A stretch of DNA of 64,000 nt, from NCBI RefSeq assembly GCF_027497355.1, contig NZ_CP114909.1:1116001-1180000 (forward strand), written 5' to 3'. Below the pieces are notes generated by a model that ran no database searches, had not been told where the DNA came from, and saw nothing but the letters and a program-made list of their open reading frames with translations. Within the stretch, counting starts at the first letter, position 1. Every line of letters begins with the position of its first letter. The DNA is from Micromonospora sp. WMMA1947 (GTDB taxonomy: Bacteria; Actinomycetota; Actinomycetes; Mycobacteriales; Micromonosporaceae). Shown in pieces: positions 38,330 through 46,099 of this stretch. The translations under genes were made by a program, and so were the position numbers.

Positions 38330-38962
38330 TCAGAAGCGGGGCATGCCGCCGAACTGGCGGTCACCGGCGTCACCCAGGCCGGGAACGATGAACTTCGAGT
38401 CGTTCAGTCCCTCGTCGATCGAGGCGGTGACCAGGCGCAGCGGCAGGCCGGAGCGCTCCAGCCGCTCGATGCCGACCGGCGCGGCCAGCACGCAGAGCAC
38501 TGTGATGTCGGTGCAGCCGCGGTCGGCGAGCAGCCGGCAGCAGTGCTCCAGCGAGCCGCCGGTGGCGAGCATCGGGTCGAGCACCAGCACCGGCAGGCCG
38601 GCGAGGTCGCGCGGCAGGGACTCCATGTACGCGCGGGGCTCGTACGTCTCCTCGTCGCGGGCCAGGCCGACGAAGCCCATCGACGACTCGGGCAGCAGGC
38701 CGAGCGCGGCGTCGGCCATGCCGAGACCGGCCCGCAGCACCGGCACCAGCAGCGGCGGGTTCGCCAGCCGGCTGCCTTCGGTGGCGGTGACCGGGGTCTG
38801 GATCGAGTACTTCTCGACCGGGAAGGAGCGCGCGGCCTCGTACACCAGCATGGTGGTGAGTTCGCGCAGCGCCGCCCGGAACGACGAGGAGTCGGTCCGG
38901 GCGTCCCGCATGGCGGTCAGCCGCGTCTGGGCGAGCGGATGGTCAATGACTGTTACGTCCAC
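38330..38962 (-). CDS. upp: Uracil phosphoribosyltransferase
   Basis: 210 residues. Upp motifs: [46 protein letters not shown], the PRPP-binding loop [15 protein letters not shown] and a C-terminal uracil-binding [15 protein letters not shown]. It converts uracil and PRPP to UMP. Synteny with pmmB matches mycobacteria (Rv3308-Rv3309c). It is divergent from deoC over 136 bp. Confidence 0.96.
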   Translation of the reverse strand: MDVTVIDHPLAQTRLTAMRDARTDSSSFRAALRELTTMLVYEAARSFPVEKYSIQTPVTATEGSRLANPPLLVPVLRAGLGMADAALGLLPESSMGFVGLARDEETYEPRAYMESLPRDLAGLPVLVLDPMLATGGSLEHCCRLLADRGCTDITVLCVLAAPVGIERLERSGLPLRLVTASIDEGLNDSKFIVPGLGDAGDRQFGGMPRF

Positions 38963-39037
38963 GATCGCTCAACCTACCGTTTGCCGGCCCGGCACAGGGC
39001 GGGTGCGGTACGACCAGCGACACCGCTCACGTATGAC

Positions 39038-39061
39038 GCTCACGACCGCTCGTTCGTGAGC
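39038..39061. promoter_or_regulatory. Inverted repeat in the upp/deoC divergent region
   Basis: GCTCACGA (39038-39045) and TCGTGAGC (39054-39061) form a perfect inverted pair with an 8-nt spacer; a further CGCTCACG lies at 39024-39031. The site is 25-60 bp upstream of the deoC start and suits an operator for a nucleoside- or deoxyribose-responsive regulator, which is not encoded nearby. Confidence 0.5.
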
Positions 39062-39085
39062 AAGATCACTCGACTCGCGGGTGCG

Positions 39086-39098
39086 TACTATTCGGGGC
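39086..39098 (+). promoter_or_regulatory. Probable leaderless -10 element of deoC
   Basis: TACTAT (39086-39091) lies 7 nt before the deoC ATG at 39099, with no Shine-Dalgarno between, consistent with transcription starting at the A of ATG. Confidence 0.55.
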
Positions 39099-40058
39099 AT
39101 GACGGCGACAACGACGTCGGCCCGGTCGGACCTCACCGAGCTGGGACGATCCGAGACCGCTCTGCGGACCTTCCTGCACGGCCTGCCCGGCGTGGACCAG
39201 GTCGGCGCGGAGCAGCGGGCGGCACAACTCGGCACCCGCTCCATCAAGACCACCGCGAAGGCCGAGGCGATCGACCTGGCGATCCGGATGGTCGACCTGA
39301 CCACCCTCGAAGGGGCGGACACCCCGGGCAAGGTGCGGGCGCTGGCCGCCAAGGCGCTGCGTCCCGACCCGGCCGACCCGAGCTGCCCGCACGTCGGCGC
39401 CGTCTGCGTCTACCCGTCGATGGTTCCGTACGTGGCCGAGGTGCTGCGCGGCAGCGGCGTGCACCTGGCCAGCGTGGCCACAGCGTTCCCGTCCGGTCAG
39501 GCCCCGCTGGAGATCAAGCTCGCCGACGTGCGGGCGGCGGTCGAGGCGGGCGCGGACGAGATCGACATGGTGATCAACCGGGGCGCGTTCCTGGCCGGGC
39601 GCTACCAGGAGGTCTACGACGAGATCGTGGCCACCAAGGACGCCTGCGGGGACGCCCACCTCAAGGTCATCCTGGAGACCGGTGAGCTGGCCACGTACGA
39701 CAACGTGCGCCGGGCGTCATGGCTCGCCATGCTCGCGGGCGGCGACTTCATCAAGACCTCCACCGGCAAGGTCCCGGTCGCGGCGACCCTGCCGGTGACG
39801 CTGGTGATGCTGGAGGCGGTCCGCGACTTCCGCGCCGCCACCGGGCGTCAGGTCGGCGTCAAGCCGGCCGGTGGCATCAAGACCACCAAGGACGCGATCA
39901 AGTACCTGGTCATGGTCAACGAGACCGTCGGCGCCGACTGGCTGAGCCCGGACTGGTTCCGGTTCGGCGCGTCGAGCCTGCTCAACGACCTGCTCATGCA
40001 GCGCACCAAGCTGACGACCGGTGTCTACGCCGGCCCCGACTACTTCACCCTGGACTGA
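39099..40058 (+). CDS. deoC: Deoxyribose-phosphate aldolase
   Basis: 319 residues. The class I aldolase motifs are present: VCVYPSMVPYVAEVLRGSGVHLASVATAFPSGQ, EIDMVINRGAFLAGRY, the Schiff-base lysine in GGDFIKTSTGKV and a second conserved Lys in VGVKPAGGIKT. It splits 2-deoxyribose 5-phosphate into glyceraldehyde 3-phosphate and acetaldehyde. It is longer than E. coli DeoC because of about 50 extra N-terminal residues, as in other actinobacteria. The aldehyde dehydrogenase encoded 5 bp downstream can oxidise the acetaldehyde. Confidence 0.95.
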   Translation: MTATTTSARSDLTELGRSETALRTFLHGLPGVDQVGAEQRAAQLGTRSIKTTAKAEAIDLAIRMVDLTTLEGADTPGKVRALAAKALRPDPADPSCPHVGAVCVYPSMVPYVAEVLRGSGVHLASVATAFPSGQAPLEIKLADVRAAVEAGADEIDMVINRGAFLAGRYQEVYDEIVATKDACGDAHLKVILETGELATYDNVRRASWLAMLAGGDFIKTSTGKVPVAATLPVTLVMLEAVRDFRAATGRQVGVKPAGGIKTTKDAIKYLVMVNETVGADWLSPDWFRFGASSLLNDLLMQRTKLTTGVYAGPDYFTLD

Positions 40059-40063
40059 ACGCG

Positions 40064-41494
40064 ATGTTCGAATACGCACCCGCCCCCGAGTCCCGCTCGG
40101 TGGTGGACATCAAGCCCTCGTACGGGCTCTTCGTCGACGGCGCGTTCGTCGACCCGGCCTCCGGCGGCAGCTTCAAGTCGGTGAACCCGGCCTCCGAGGA
40201 GGTGCTCGCCGAGATCGCCGAGGCCGGCGCCGAGGACGTGGACCGCGCGGTCCGAGCCGCCCGCAGCGCGTACGAGAAGGTCTGGGGTCCGATGCCGGGC
40301 CGGGACCGGGCCAAGTACCTGTTCCGGATCGCCCGGATCATCCAGGAGCGCTCGCGTGAGCTGGCGGTGCTGGAGTCGCTGGACAACGGCAAGCCGATCA
40401 AGGAGTCCCGCGACGTCGACCTGCCGCTGGTCGCCGCGCACTTCTTCTACTACGCGGGCTGGGCGGACAAGCTCCCCCACGCGGGTTTCGGGCCGGACCC
40501 GAAGCCGCTCGGCGTGGCGGCGCAGGTCATCCCGTGGAACTTCCCGCTGCTCATGCTGGCGTGGAAGATCGCCCCGGCGCTGGCCGCCGGCAACACGGTG
40601 GTGCTCAAGCCGGCCGAGACCACCCCGCTGACCGCGCTGCTGTTCGCCGAGATCTGCCAGCAGGCCGACCTGCCCGCCGGTGTGGTGAACATCGTCACCG
40701 GCGCCGGCGACACCGGCCGGGCGCTGGTCGAGCACCCGGGCGTGGACAAGGTCGCGTTCACCGGCTCCACCGAGGTGGGCCGGGCCATCGCCCGCTCGGT
40801 CGCGGGCACCCGCAAGAAGCTCACGCTGGAGCTGGGCGGCAAGGCCGCGAACATCGTCTTCGACGACGCCCCGATCGACCAGGCCGTCGAGGGCATCGTC
40901 AACGGCATCTTCTTCAACCAGGGGCACGTCTGCTGCGCCGGTTCCCGGCTGCTGGTCCAGGAGTCGGTGGCCGACCGGGTGCTGGAGTCGCTGAAGCGCC
41001 GGATGGCCCAGCTGCGGGTCGGCGACCCGCTGGACAAGAACACCGACATCGGCGCGATCAACTCGGCCGAGCAGCTGGCCCGCATCCGGGAGCTGTCCGA
41101 CGCCGGGTCCGCCGAGGGCGCGGAGCGCTGGTCGCCGCCGTGCGAGCTGCCCGAGCGCGGCTTCTGGTTCGCGCCGACCATATTCACCGGCGTCACCCAG
41201 GCCCACCGGATCGCCCGCGAGGAGATCTTCGGCCCGGTGCTGTCCGTGCTGACGTTCCGCACCCCGGCGGAGGCCGTCGAGAAGGCCAACAACACGCCGT
41301 ACGGGCTGTCGGCCGGGATCTGGACCGACAAGGGTTCCCGGATCCTGTGGCTGGCCGACCGGCTGCGCGCGGGCGTGGTGTGGGCCAACACGTTCAACAA
41401 GTTCGACCCGACGTCGCCGTTCGGCGGCTACAAGGAGTCGGGCTACGGTCGCGAGGGCGGCCGGCACGGGCTGGAGGGGTACCTCAATGTCTGA
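40064..41494 (+). CDS. Aldehyde dehydrogenase, active copy
   Basis: 476 residues with a full set of NAD(P)-dependent aldehyde dehydrogenase motifs: VIPWNFPLLMLAWKIAPALAAGNTVVLKPAE, FTGSTEVGRAI, the catalytic glutamate in LELGGKAANIVFDD, the cysteine pair at 290-291 in NQGHVCCAGSR and EEIFGPVLSV. It likely oxidises acetaldehyde made by DeoC to acetate. ATG 40064 lies 5 bp after deoC. Its end overlaps the next, truncated, dehydrogenase-like gene by 8 nt. Confidence 0.94.
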   Translation: MFEYAPAPESRSVVDIKPSYGLFVDGAFVDPASGGSFKSVNPASEEVLAEIAEAGAEDVDRAVRAARSAYEKVWGPMPGRDRAKYLFRIARIIQERSRELAVLESLDNGKPIKESRDVDLPLVAAHFFYYAGWADKLPHAGFGPDPKPLGVAAQVIPWNFPLLMLAWKIAPALAAGNTVVLKPAETTPLTALLFAEICQQADLPAGVVNIVTGAGDTGRALVEHPGVDKVAFTGSTEVGRAIARSVAGTRKKLTLELGGKAANIVFDDAPIDQAVEGIVNGIFFNQGHVCCAGSRLLVQESVADRVLESLKRRMAQLRVGDPLDKNTDIGAINSAEQLARIRELSDAGSAEGAERWSPPCELPERGFWFAPTIFTGVTQAHRIAREEIFGPVLSVLTFRTPAEAVEKANNTPYGLSAGIWTDKGSRILWLADRLRAGVVWANTFNKFDPTSPFGGYKESGYGREGGRHGLEGYLNV

Positions 41495-42311
41495 GCGGGT
41501 CGCGGTACGCAAGACGTACAAGCTCTTCATCGGCGGGAAGTTTCCGCGCAGCGAGTCGGGACGGTCGTATCTCGTGCAATCGGCGAACGTGTCTCTTGCC
41601 TCCCGGAAGGACGCGCGGGACGCGGTCGTGGCCGCCCGCGCCGCGGTGAAGGGCTGGGCCGGGGCGACCGCGTACAACAGGGGTCAGATCCTCTACCGGG
41701 TCGCCGAGATGCTGGAGGGCCGGCGCGACCAGTTCGTCGCCCTGGGCGTCCCGGCCGACGAGGTGGACGCGGCGATCGACCGCTGGGTCTGGTACGCGGG
41801 CTGGTCCGACAAGGTCGCCCAGGTGTACGGCGGCGCGAACCCGGTGGCCGGCCCGTACTTCAACCTGTCCGCGCCGGAGCCCACGGGCGTGGTCGCGGTC
41901 GTGGCCCCCGAGGAGCCCGCGCTGCTCGGCCTGGTGAGCGTGATCGCCCCGGCGATCGTCACCGGCAACACGGTGGTGGTGGCCGCGTCCCCGGCGGCGC
42001 CGCTGGCGGCGGTGACGCTGGCCGAGGTGCTCGCCACCTCCGACCTGCCCGGCGGGGTGGTGAACATCCTCACCGGCCGGCTGACCGAGACCGTGCCGAC
42101 GCTCGCCGCGCACATGGACGTCAACGCGATCGACCTGACCGGCGTCGCCGACGCCGAGCTGGCGGCCGACCTGGAGGTCAAGGCGGCGGAGAACCTCAAG
42201 CGGGTGCTGCGGCCGGCCCCGGCCGACCACGACTGGTACGCCGATCCCGGCATCACCCGGATGACCACGCTGCTGGAGACCAAAACGGTCTGGCACCCGA
42301 AGGGCGTCTGA
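41487..42311 (+). CDS. Truncated aldehyde dehydrogenase-like protein lacking the catalytic domain
   Basis: 274 residues aligning with only the first half of aldehyde dehydrogenases: TYKLFIGGKFPRSESGRSY, a coenzyme-binding-like TGVVAVVAPEEPALLGLVSVIAPAIVTGNTVVVAASPAAPLAAVTLAEVL, then DLPGGVVNILTG. The motifs expected later (LELGGK Glu, catalytic Cys, EEIFGP) are absent; instead there is a short unique end. The frame is intact with normal codon use, so it looks maintained. It overlaps the active enzyme's gene and probably forms a complex with it or binds cofactor. Confidence 0.82.
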   Translation: MSERVAVRKTYKLFIGGKFPRSESGRSYLVQSANVSLASRKDARDAVVAARAAVKGWAGATAYNRGQILYRVAEMLEGRRDQFVALGVPADEVDAAIDRWVWYAGWSDKVAQVYGGANPVAGPYFNLSAPEPTGVVAVVAPEEPALLGLVSVIAPAIVTGNTVVVAASPAAPLAAVTLAEVLATSDLPGGVVNILTGRLTETVPTLAAHMDVNAIDLTGVADAELAADLEVKAAENLKRVLRPAPADHDWYADPGITRMTTLLETKTVWHPKGV

Positions 42312-42344
42312 CCCGGGCGGTCCCCGGGGGTCGAAGGGGATCTA

Positions 42345-42366
42345 CTACCGGGGGTAGGATTGACGG
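42345..42366 (+). promoter_or_regulatory. Leaderless promoter and BlaI-type half-sites
   Basis: TAGGAT (42355-42360) lies 6 nt before GTG 42367 and fits a -10 element. It sits in CTACTACCGGGGGTAGGA, an imperfect CTAC/GTAG palindrome of the type bound by BlaI/MecI repressors, suggesting autoregulation. Confidence 0.45.
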
Positions 42367-42813
42367 GTGACTCGGCTGGGGGACCTTGAGCGTGCGGTGA
42401 TGGACGTGCTGTGGGACGCGGCGCCCGCCTCGTCGGGCGGCGTGACGGTGCGCGAGGTCGCCGACGCCCTGGACGGCCGGGAACTCGCGTACACGACGGT
42501 GATGACCGTGCTCGACCGGCTCGCCGGCAAGGGCATGGTGCAGCGCGAGCGGGAGGGCCGCGCCTGGCGTTACCGCCCGGCCGCCACCCGCGAGGCGCAC
42601 ATCGCCCAGCTCATGCTCGAAGCCCTCGATCTCGGCGGCAGCCGGGACGCCGCGCTCGTGCGCTTCGCCCGCTCGGTGACCGGCACGGAGGCGGACGTGC
42701 TCCGCGCCGCGCTCGGCGCCGAGGCGGGGGCGACAGTCGAGGACGGGCCGACCGGCCGGGTCGAGGACCCGCGGGCCGGGCGGCCGGCGCTCGACGAGGC
42801 GACGGACCGGTAG
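42367..42813 (+). CDS. BlaI/MecI/CopY-family transcriptional repressor
   Basis: 148 residues: LGDLERAVMDVLWDAAPASSGGVTVREVADALDGRELAYTTVMTVLDRLAGKGMVQREREGRAWRYRPAATREAHIA is the family winged helix and start of the dimer domain. The C-terminal 25 residues are a charged extension. It is partnered by an M56 metalloprotease 10 bp downstream, the standard BlaI-BlaR1 pair in which the protease cleaves the repressor. Leaderless GTG start. Confidence 0.9.
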   Translation: MTRLGDLERAVMDVLWDAAPASSGGVTVREVADALDGRELAYTTVMTVLDRLAGKGMVQREREGRAWRYRPAATREAHIAQLMLEALDLGGSRDAALVRFARSVTGTEADVLRAALGAEAGATVEDGPTGRVEDPRAGRPALDEATDR

Positions 42814-42823
42814 GGCGGCTGCC

Positions 42824-43729
42824 GTGGCGTACGCCCTGCACTTCGCCGCGATCATCCTGGCCTGCTGGCTGACCGCGCAGGTCCTCGCCGCCGCGCGCTG
42901 GACCTGGCGGGCGCCCCGCGTGGCGATCATCTGCTGGCAGGCGGTCGGGCTGGCGCTCGGCCTGTCCGCCATGGGGCTGCCGATGGCGCTGGGGCTCGAC
43001 GCGTACGACCGGGCGACCGGGTACGCGCTGCTGGCCCTGGCCGACGACCTGGCCCACGGCGCGCTGCCCGCCGGGGTGGGCGCGGTGCACCTCAGCCTGG
43101 TCGGCGTCGGTCTCGGCATCGGCGCGGTGCTGCTCACCACGACGGTACGCAGCCTGCACGGCGCGGTCCGCGCCCAGCGCCGGCACCGGGAGCTGCTGCA
43201 CCTGGTGGCCCGGCGGGACCCGACGGTGCCCGGCGCGCTGGTGCTCGACCACCCGAGCGCCGCGGCGTACTGCCTGCCCGGGGTGCGTCCCCGGGTGGTG
43301 GTGAGCGCGGGCACGCTCGACCTGCTCGACCCGGCCGAACTGGCGGCGGTGCTCACCCACGAGCGGGCGCACGCCCAGGAGCGGCACGATCTGGTGCTGC
43401 TGCCGTTCACCGCGCTGTGCCGGGCGCTGCCCTGGTTCCGGTGGGTGCGGGACGCGCACGCGCGGGTGGCGCTGCTGGTCGAGATGCGCGCCGACGACAA
43501 GGCCCGCGAGTTGCACGCGGACGCGCCGCTGGCCGGTGCGCTGCGCCGGTTCGCCGCCGCCGAGCACCGGGTGCAGCCGGCCGGCACGCTCGGACTCGGC
43601 GACCGCGATCTCGACGTACGCGTGCAGCGGCTGCTCGTCGCGGGCCGCCCGCCGCGGGTGCGGAGCGCGATGGCGCTGGCGGTCGCCGGCACGCTCGTCT
43701 CGCTGCCGTTCGCCCTGTTCCTGAGCTGA
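42824..43729 (+). CDS. M56-family membrane metallopeptidase (BlaR1-like)
   Basis: 301 residues with N-terminal membrane helices, the zinc motif LTHERAHAQERHD (HExxH), a further HR-rich cytoplasmic part and a last helix (VAGTLVSLPFALFLS). Lacks the extracellular beta-lactam sensor domain of BlaR1. Together with the BlaI-type repressor it likely forms a proteolytic induction switch; the signal is unknown. Confidence 0.87.
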   Translation: MAYALHFAAIILACWLTAQVLAAARWTWRAPRVAIICWQAVGLALGLSAMGLPMALGLDAYDRATGYALLALADDLAHGALPAGVGAVHLSLVGVGLGIGAVLLTTTVRSLHGAVRAQRRHRELLHLVARRDPTVPGALVLDHPSAAAYCLPGVRPRVVVSAGTLDLLDPAELAAVLTHERAHAQERHDLVLLPFTALCRALPWFRWVRDAHARVALLVEMRADDKARELHADAPLAGALRRFAAAEHRVQPAGTLGLGDRDLDVRVQRLLVAGRPPRVRSAMALAVAGTLVSLPFALFLS

Positions 43730-43771
43730 TCCGCCGCCCCCTAAGGGACTTCTCCGGGTTCGCGCACCAGT

Positions 43772-43808
43772 ATAGGTAGCGAGGCTACGTGTAGGTTGGC
43801 TACGACAA
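43772..43808 (+). promoter_or_regulatory. Candidate PadR2 operators in the cydA promoter
   Basis: ATAGGTAGC-GAG-GCTAC (43772-43788) followed by GTGT is nearly identical to ATAGGTAGC-AAC-GCTAC then TTGT at 50611-50631 over the padR2 start. A second partial palindrome, GTAGGTTGGCTAC (43791-43803), adjoins it. No Rex-type site is visible here. Confidence 0.6.
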
Positions 43809-43820
43809 GCGAGCCAACCC

Positions 43821-45080
43821 ATGGGGGACACAGTGGACCCGCTGCTCCTCGCCCGCCTCCAGTTCGCCACCACCACCTCGATCCACTTCTTGTTCGTGGC
43901 GGTCACGCTCGGCCTGGTCACGCTCCTGGTCGGCCTGCAGACGGCCGGCTACCTGACCGGCAAGCCGGTGTACGAGCGGCTGACCCGGTTCTGGGGCCAG
44001 CTCTACGTGATCAATTACGTGCTCGGCATCGCCACCGGCATCGTGATGGAGTTCCAGTTCGGCCTGAACTGGAGCGGGCTGTCGCGCTACGTCGGGAACG
44101 TGTTCGGCGCGCCGCTGGCCATCGAGACGCTGGTGGCGTTCTTCCTGGAGTCCACGTTCCTCGGCATGTGGATCTTCGGATGGCACCGGCTGCGGCGCGG
44201 CGTGCACCTGGCGCTGCTCTGGGGCGTGGCGATCACCGCGTACGCCTCGGCGTTCTGGATCATGGTGGCGAACGCCTGGCTGCAGAACCCGGTCGGGTAC
44301 GAGGTCCGCGACGGCGTCGCCCACCTCACCGACTTCGGCGCGCTGCTCACCAATCCCACGTTCGGCATGGCGTTCGGCCACGTGATCTCGGCGAGCCTGG
44401 TCACCGGCGGCCTGCTGATGGCCGCGGTGAGCGCCTGGCACCTGCTGCGGCGTACGCCCGACTACGCGCTGTTCCGCACCTCGCTGCGGCTCGGCCTGGT
44501 CACCGCGGCGCTCTCGGTCACCCTGCTCCAGGGCTTCGGCTTCGCCCAGTTCGGGCCGGTCGCGCAGGTCCAGCCGACCAAGTTCGGCGGCGGGCCGGAC
44601 CGGGACGCGCTCGTCGCCGACTGGACCGCACGGTTCGGCCCCGGCGACTGGGATCCGCCGGTGCTCTCCAACGTCGGTCTCGGCTTCATGATCCTGATCG
44701 GCTTCGCGCTGGGCACCCTCTGGCTCCTGCTGCCGCTGCTCTGGCGCGACTGGATCATTCGGCTGAAGGTCCCCCTCTGGCTGATCCTGCTCGGCCTGCC
44801 GCTGCCCTTCGTGGCGATGCTGCTCGGCTGGATCGCCCGCGAGGTCGGCCGCCAGCCCTGGGCCGCGTACGGGCTGCTGCCCACCGCGCAGGCCGTCTCG
44901 CCGGTCTCGCCCGGGCTGATGCTCGCCTCGCTGATCGGGTTCAGCCTCCTGCTCGGCGCGCTCGCGGTGACCAACTGGACGCTCATGGCCCGGCACGCCG
45001 CACGCGGCGCGCACGACCCCGCCCTCGGCCGCCCGCCCGCGCCCGACACCGACGCCCCCCACCAGCCCGTGCTCGTCTGA
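43821..45080 (+). CDS. cydA: Cytochrome bd oxidase subunit I
   Basis: 419 residues with about nine helices. Family sequence: LLARLQFATTTSIHFLFVAVTLGLVTLL (heme ligand His in the first helix), YVINYVLGIATGIVMEFQFGLNW, FLESTFLGMWIFGW and WHLLRRTPDYALFRTSLRLGLVTA. It carries hemes b558, b595 and d and oxidises quinol with reduction of O2 at high affinity. The quinol-binding loop is of the short type. Probable start ATG 43821. First gene of cydABDC. Confidence 0.96.
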   Translation: MGDTVDPLLLARLQFATTTSIHFLFVAVTLGLVTLLVGLQTAGYLTGKPVYERLTRFWGQLYVINYVLGIATGIVMEFQFGLNWSGLSRYVGNVFGAPLAIETLVAFFLESTFLGMWIFGWHRLRRGVHLALLWGVAITAYASAFWIMVANAWLQNPVGYEVRDGVAHLTDFGALLTNPTFGMAFGHVISASLVTGGLLMAAVSAWHLLRRTPDYALFRTSLRLGLVTAALSVTLLQGFGFAQFGPVAQVQPTKFGGGPDRDALVADWTARFGPGDWDPPVLSNVGLGFMILIGFALGTLWLLLPLLWRDWIIRLKVPLWLILLGLPLPFVAMLLGWIAREVGRQPWAAYGLLPTAQAVSPVSPGLMLASLIGFSLLLGALAVTNWTLMARHAARGAHDPALGRPPAPDTDAPHQPVLV

Positions 45081-45091
45081 GGGAGCCCGCC

Positions 45092-46099
45092 GTGGAACTC
45101 GCCTGGTACGCCCTGCTCGGCCTCTTCTTCGCCACCTACCTCGTGCTCGGTGGCTACGACTACGGCGTCGGCCTGCTGCTGGCCCGGCGCGGCCCGAGAC
45201 CGGGAAGCCGCGCCACGCTCACCGCGCTCGGGCCGTTCTTCCTCGGCAACGAGGTCTGGCTGGTCGCCGCCGTCGGCATCCTGTTCGGCGCGTTCCCCCG
45301 GCTGGAGGGCGAACTGCTCTCCGGCTTCTACCCGGCGGTGCTCGCCGCGCTGGCCGGTGTGGTCCTGGTGACCGCCGGGGTGCAGTTGCGCAGCCGCCCG
45401 GCCTCCGCCACCGCTCGCGCCGGTTGGGACCGGGTGGTGGTGGCCGGCGGCATGCTCGCCGCGCTGGGCTGGGGCGCGGTGCTCGGCGGGCTGCTCCAGG
45501 GCGTGCCCTTGAGCGCGGACGGGCACGTGGTCGGTGTCGGCCATCTCGCCACCCCGTTCGTCGCCGCCGCCGCGCTGGCCCTGCTCGCGCTGGTCGCGGT
45601 GCACGGTGCGACGTTCCTCACGCTCCGGCTGCCGGCCGCCGACGCCCCGGCACTCGCCCGGCTGGCGAGCGGCCTGGTGCCCGCCGCACTGGTCGCGGTC
45701 GGCTCGGCCACCGTCCTGGGCCTGCTCTCCGATCGGGTACGCGCCGCCGTGGCGCGACCGGCTGTGGCCGTACTCCTGCCGTTGGCGCTCGTGGCGGCGC
45801 TGCTGGCGGCCCGCGCGGCGCTGCGGCGGGGCCGGGCCGGGGTGGCCTTCGTGGCGACCGCGACCGCGCTGGCGCTGCCCGCGCCGCTGATCGGGGCCGC
45901 GCTCTGGCCCCGGATCCTGGTCTCCACCGCCGACCCGGCGGCGTCGCTGACGGTGGCCGAGGCGGCCGCGAGCCGTCCGACGCTGGCCCTGTTGGGATGG
46001 CTCGCGCTACCGCTCCTGCCGGCCCTACTAGGCTTTCAGGCAATGTGCTGGTGGGTGTTCCGGGGACGGATCGACGGCAGGGCACCGGTGTACTGGTGA
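45092..46099 (+). CDS. cydB: Cytochrome bd oxidase subunit II
   Basis: 335 residues, about eight helices: VELAWYALLGLFFATYLVLGGYDYGVGLLL, then GPFFLGNEVWLVAAVGILFGAFPRLEGELLSGFYPAVL, both typical of CydB. GTG 45092 follows GGGAG. Stabilises the heme centres of CydA. Cotranscribed with the assembly exporter; its stop overlaps the cydD GTG. Confidence 0.94.
   Translation: MELAWYALLGLFFATYLVLGGYDYGVGLLLARRGPRPGSRATLTALGPFFLGNEVWLVAAVGILFGAFPRLEGELLSGFYPAVLAALAGVVLVTAGVQLRSRPASATARAGWDRVVVAGGMLAALGWGAVLGGLLQGVPLSADGHVVGVGHLATPFVAAAALALLALVAVHGATFLTLRLPAADAPALARLASGLVPAALVAVGSATVLGLLSDRVRAAVARPAVAVLLPLALVAALLAARAALRRGRAGVAFVATATALALPAPLIGAALWPRILVSTADPAASLTVAEAAASRPTLALLGWLALPLLPALLGFQAMCWWVFRGRIDGRAPVYW

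Noticed and set aside
43730..43820. Rex-type operator (TGTGAnnnnnnTCACA) before cydA
   Set aside because: No such sequence is present; the clear palindromes there are GTAGC/GCTAC type.
43796..45091. A 767-residue frame covering cydA and cydB
   Set aside because: Its first 432 residues are an out-of-frame shadow of cydA; CydB begins at GTG 45092.
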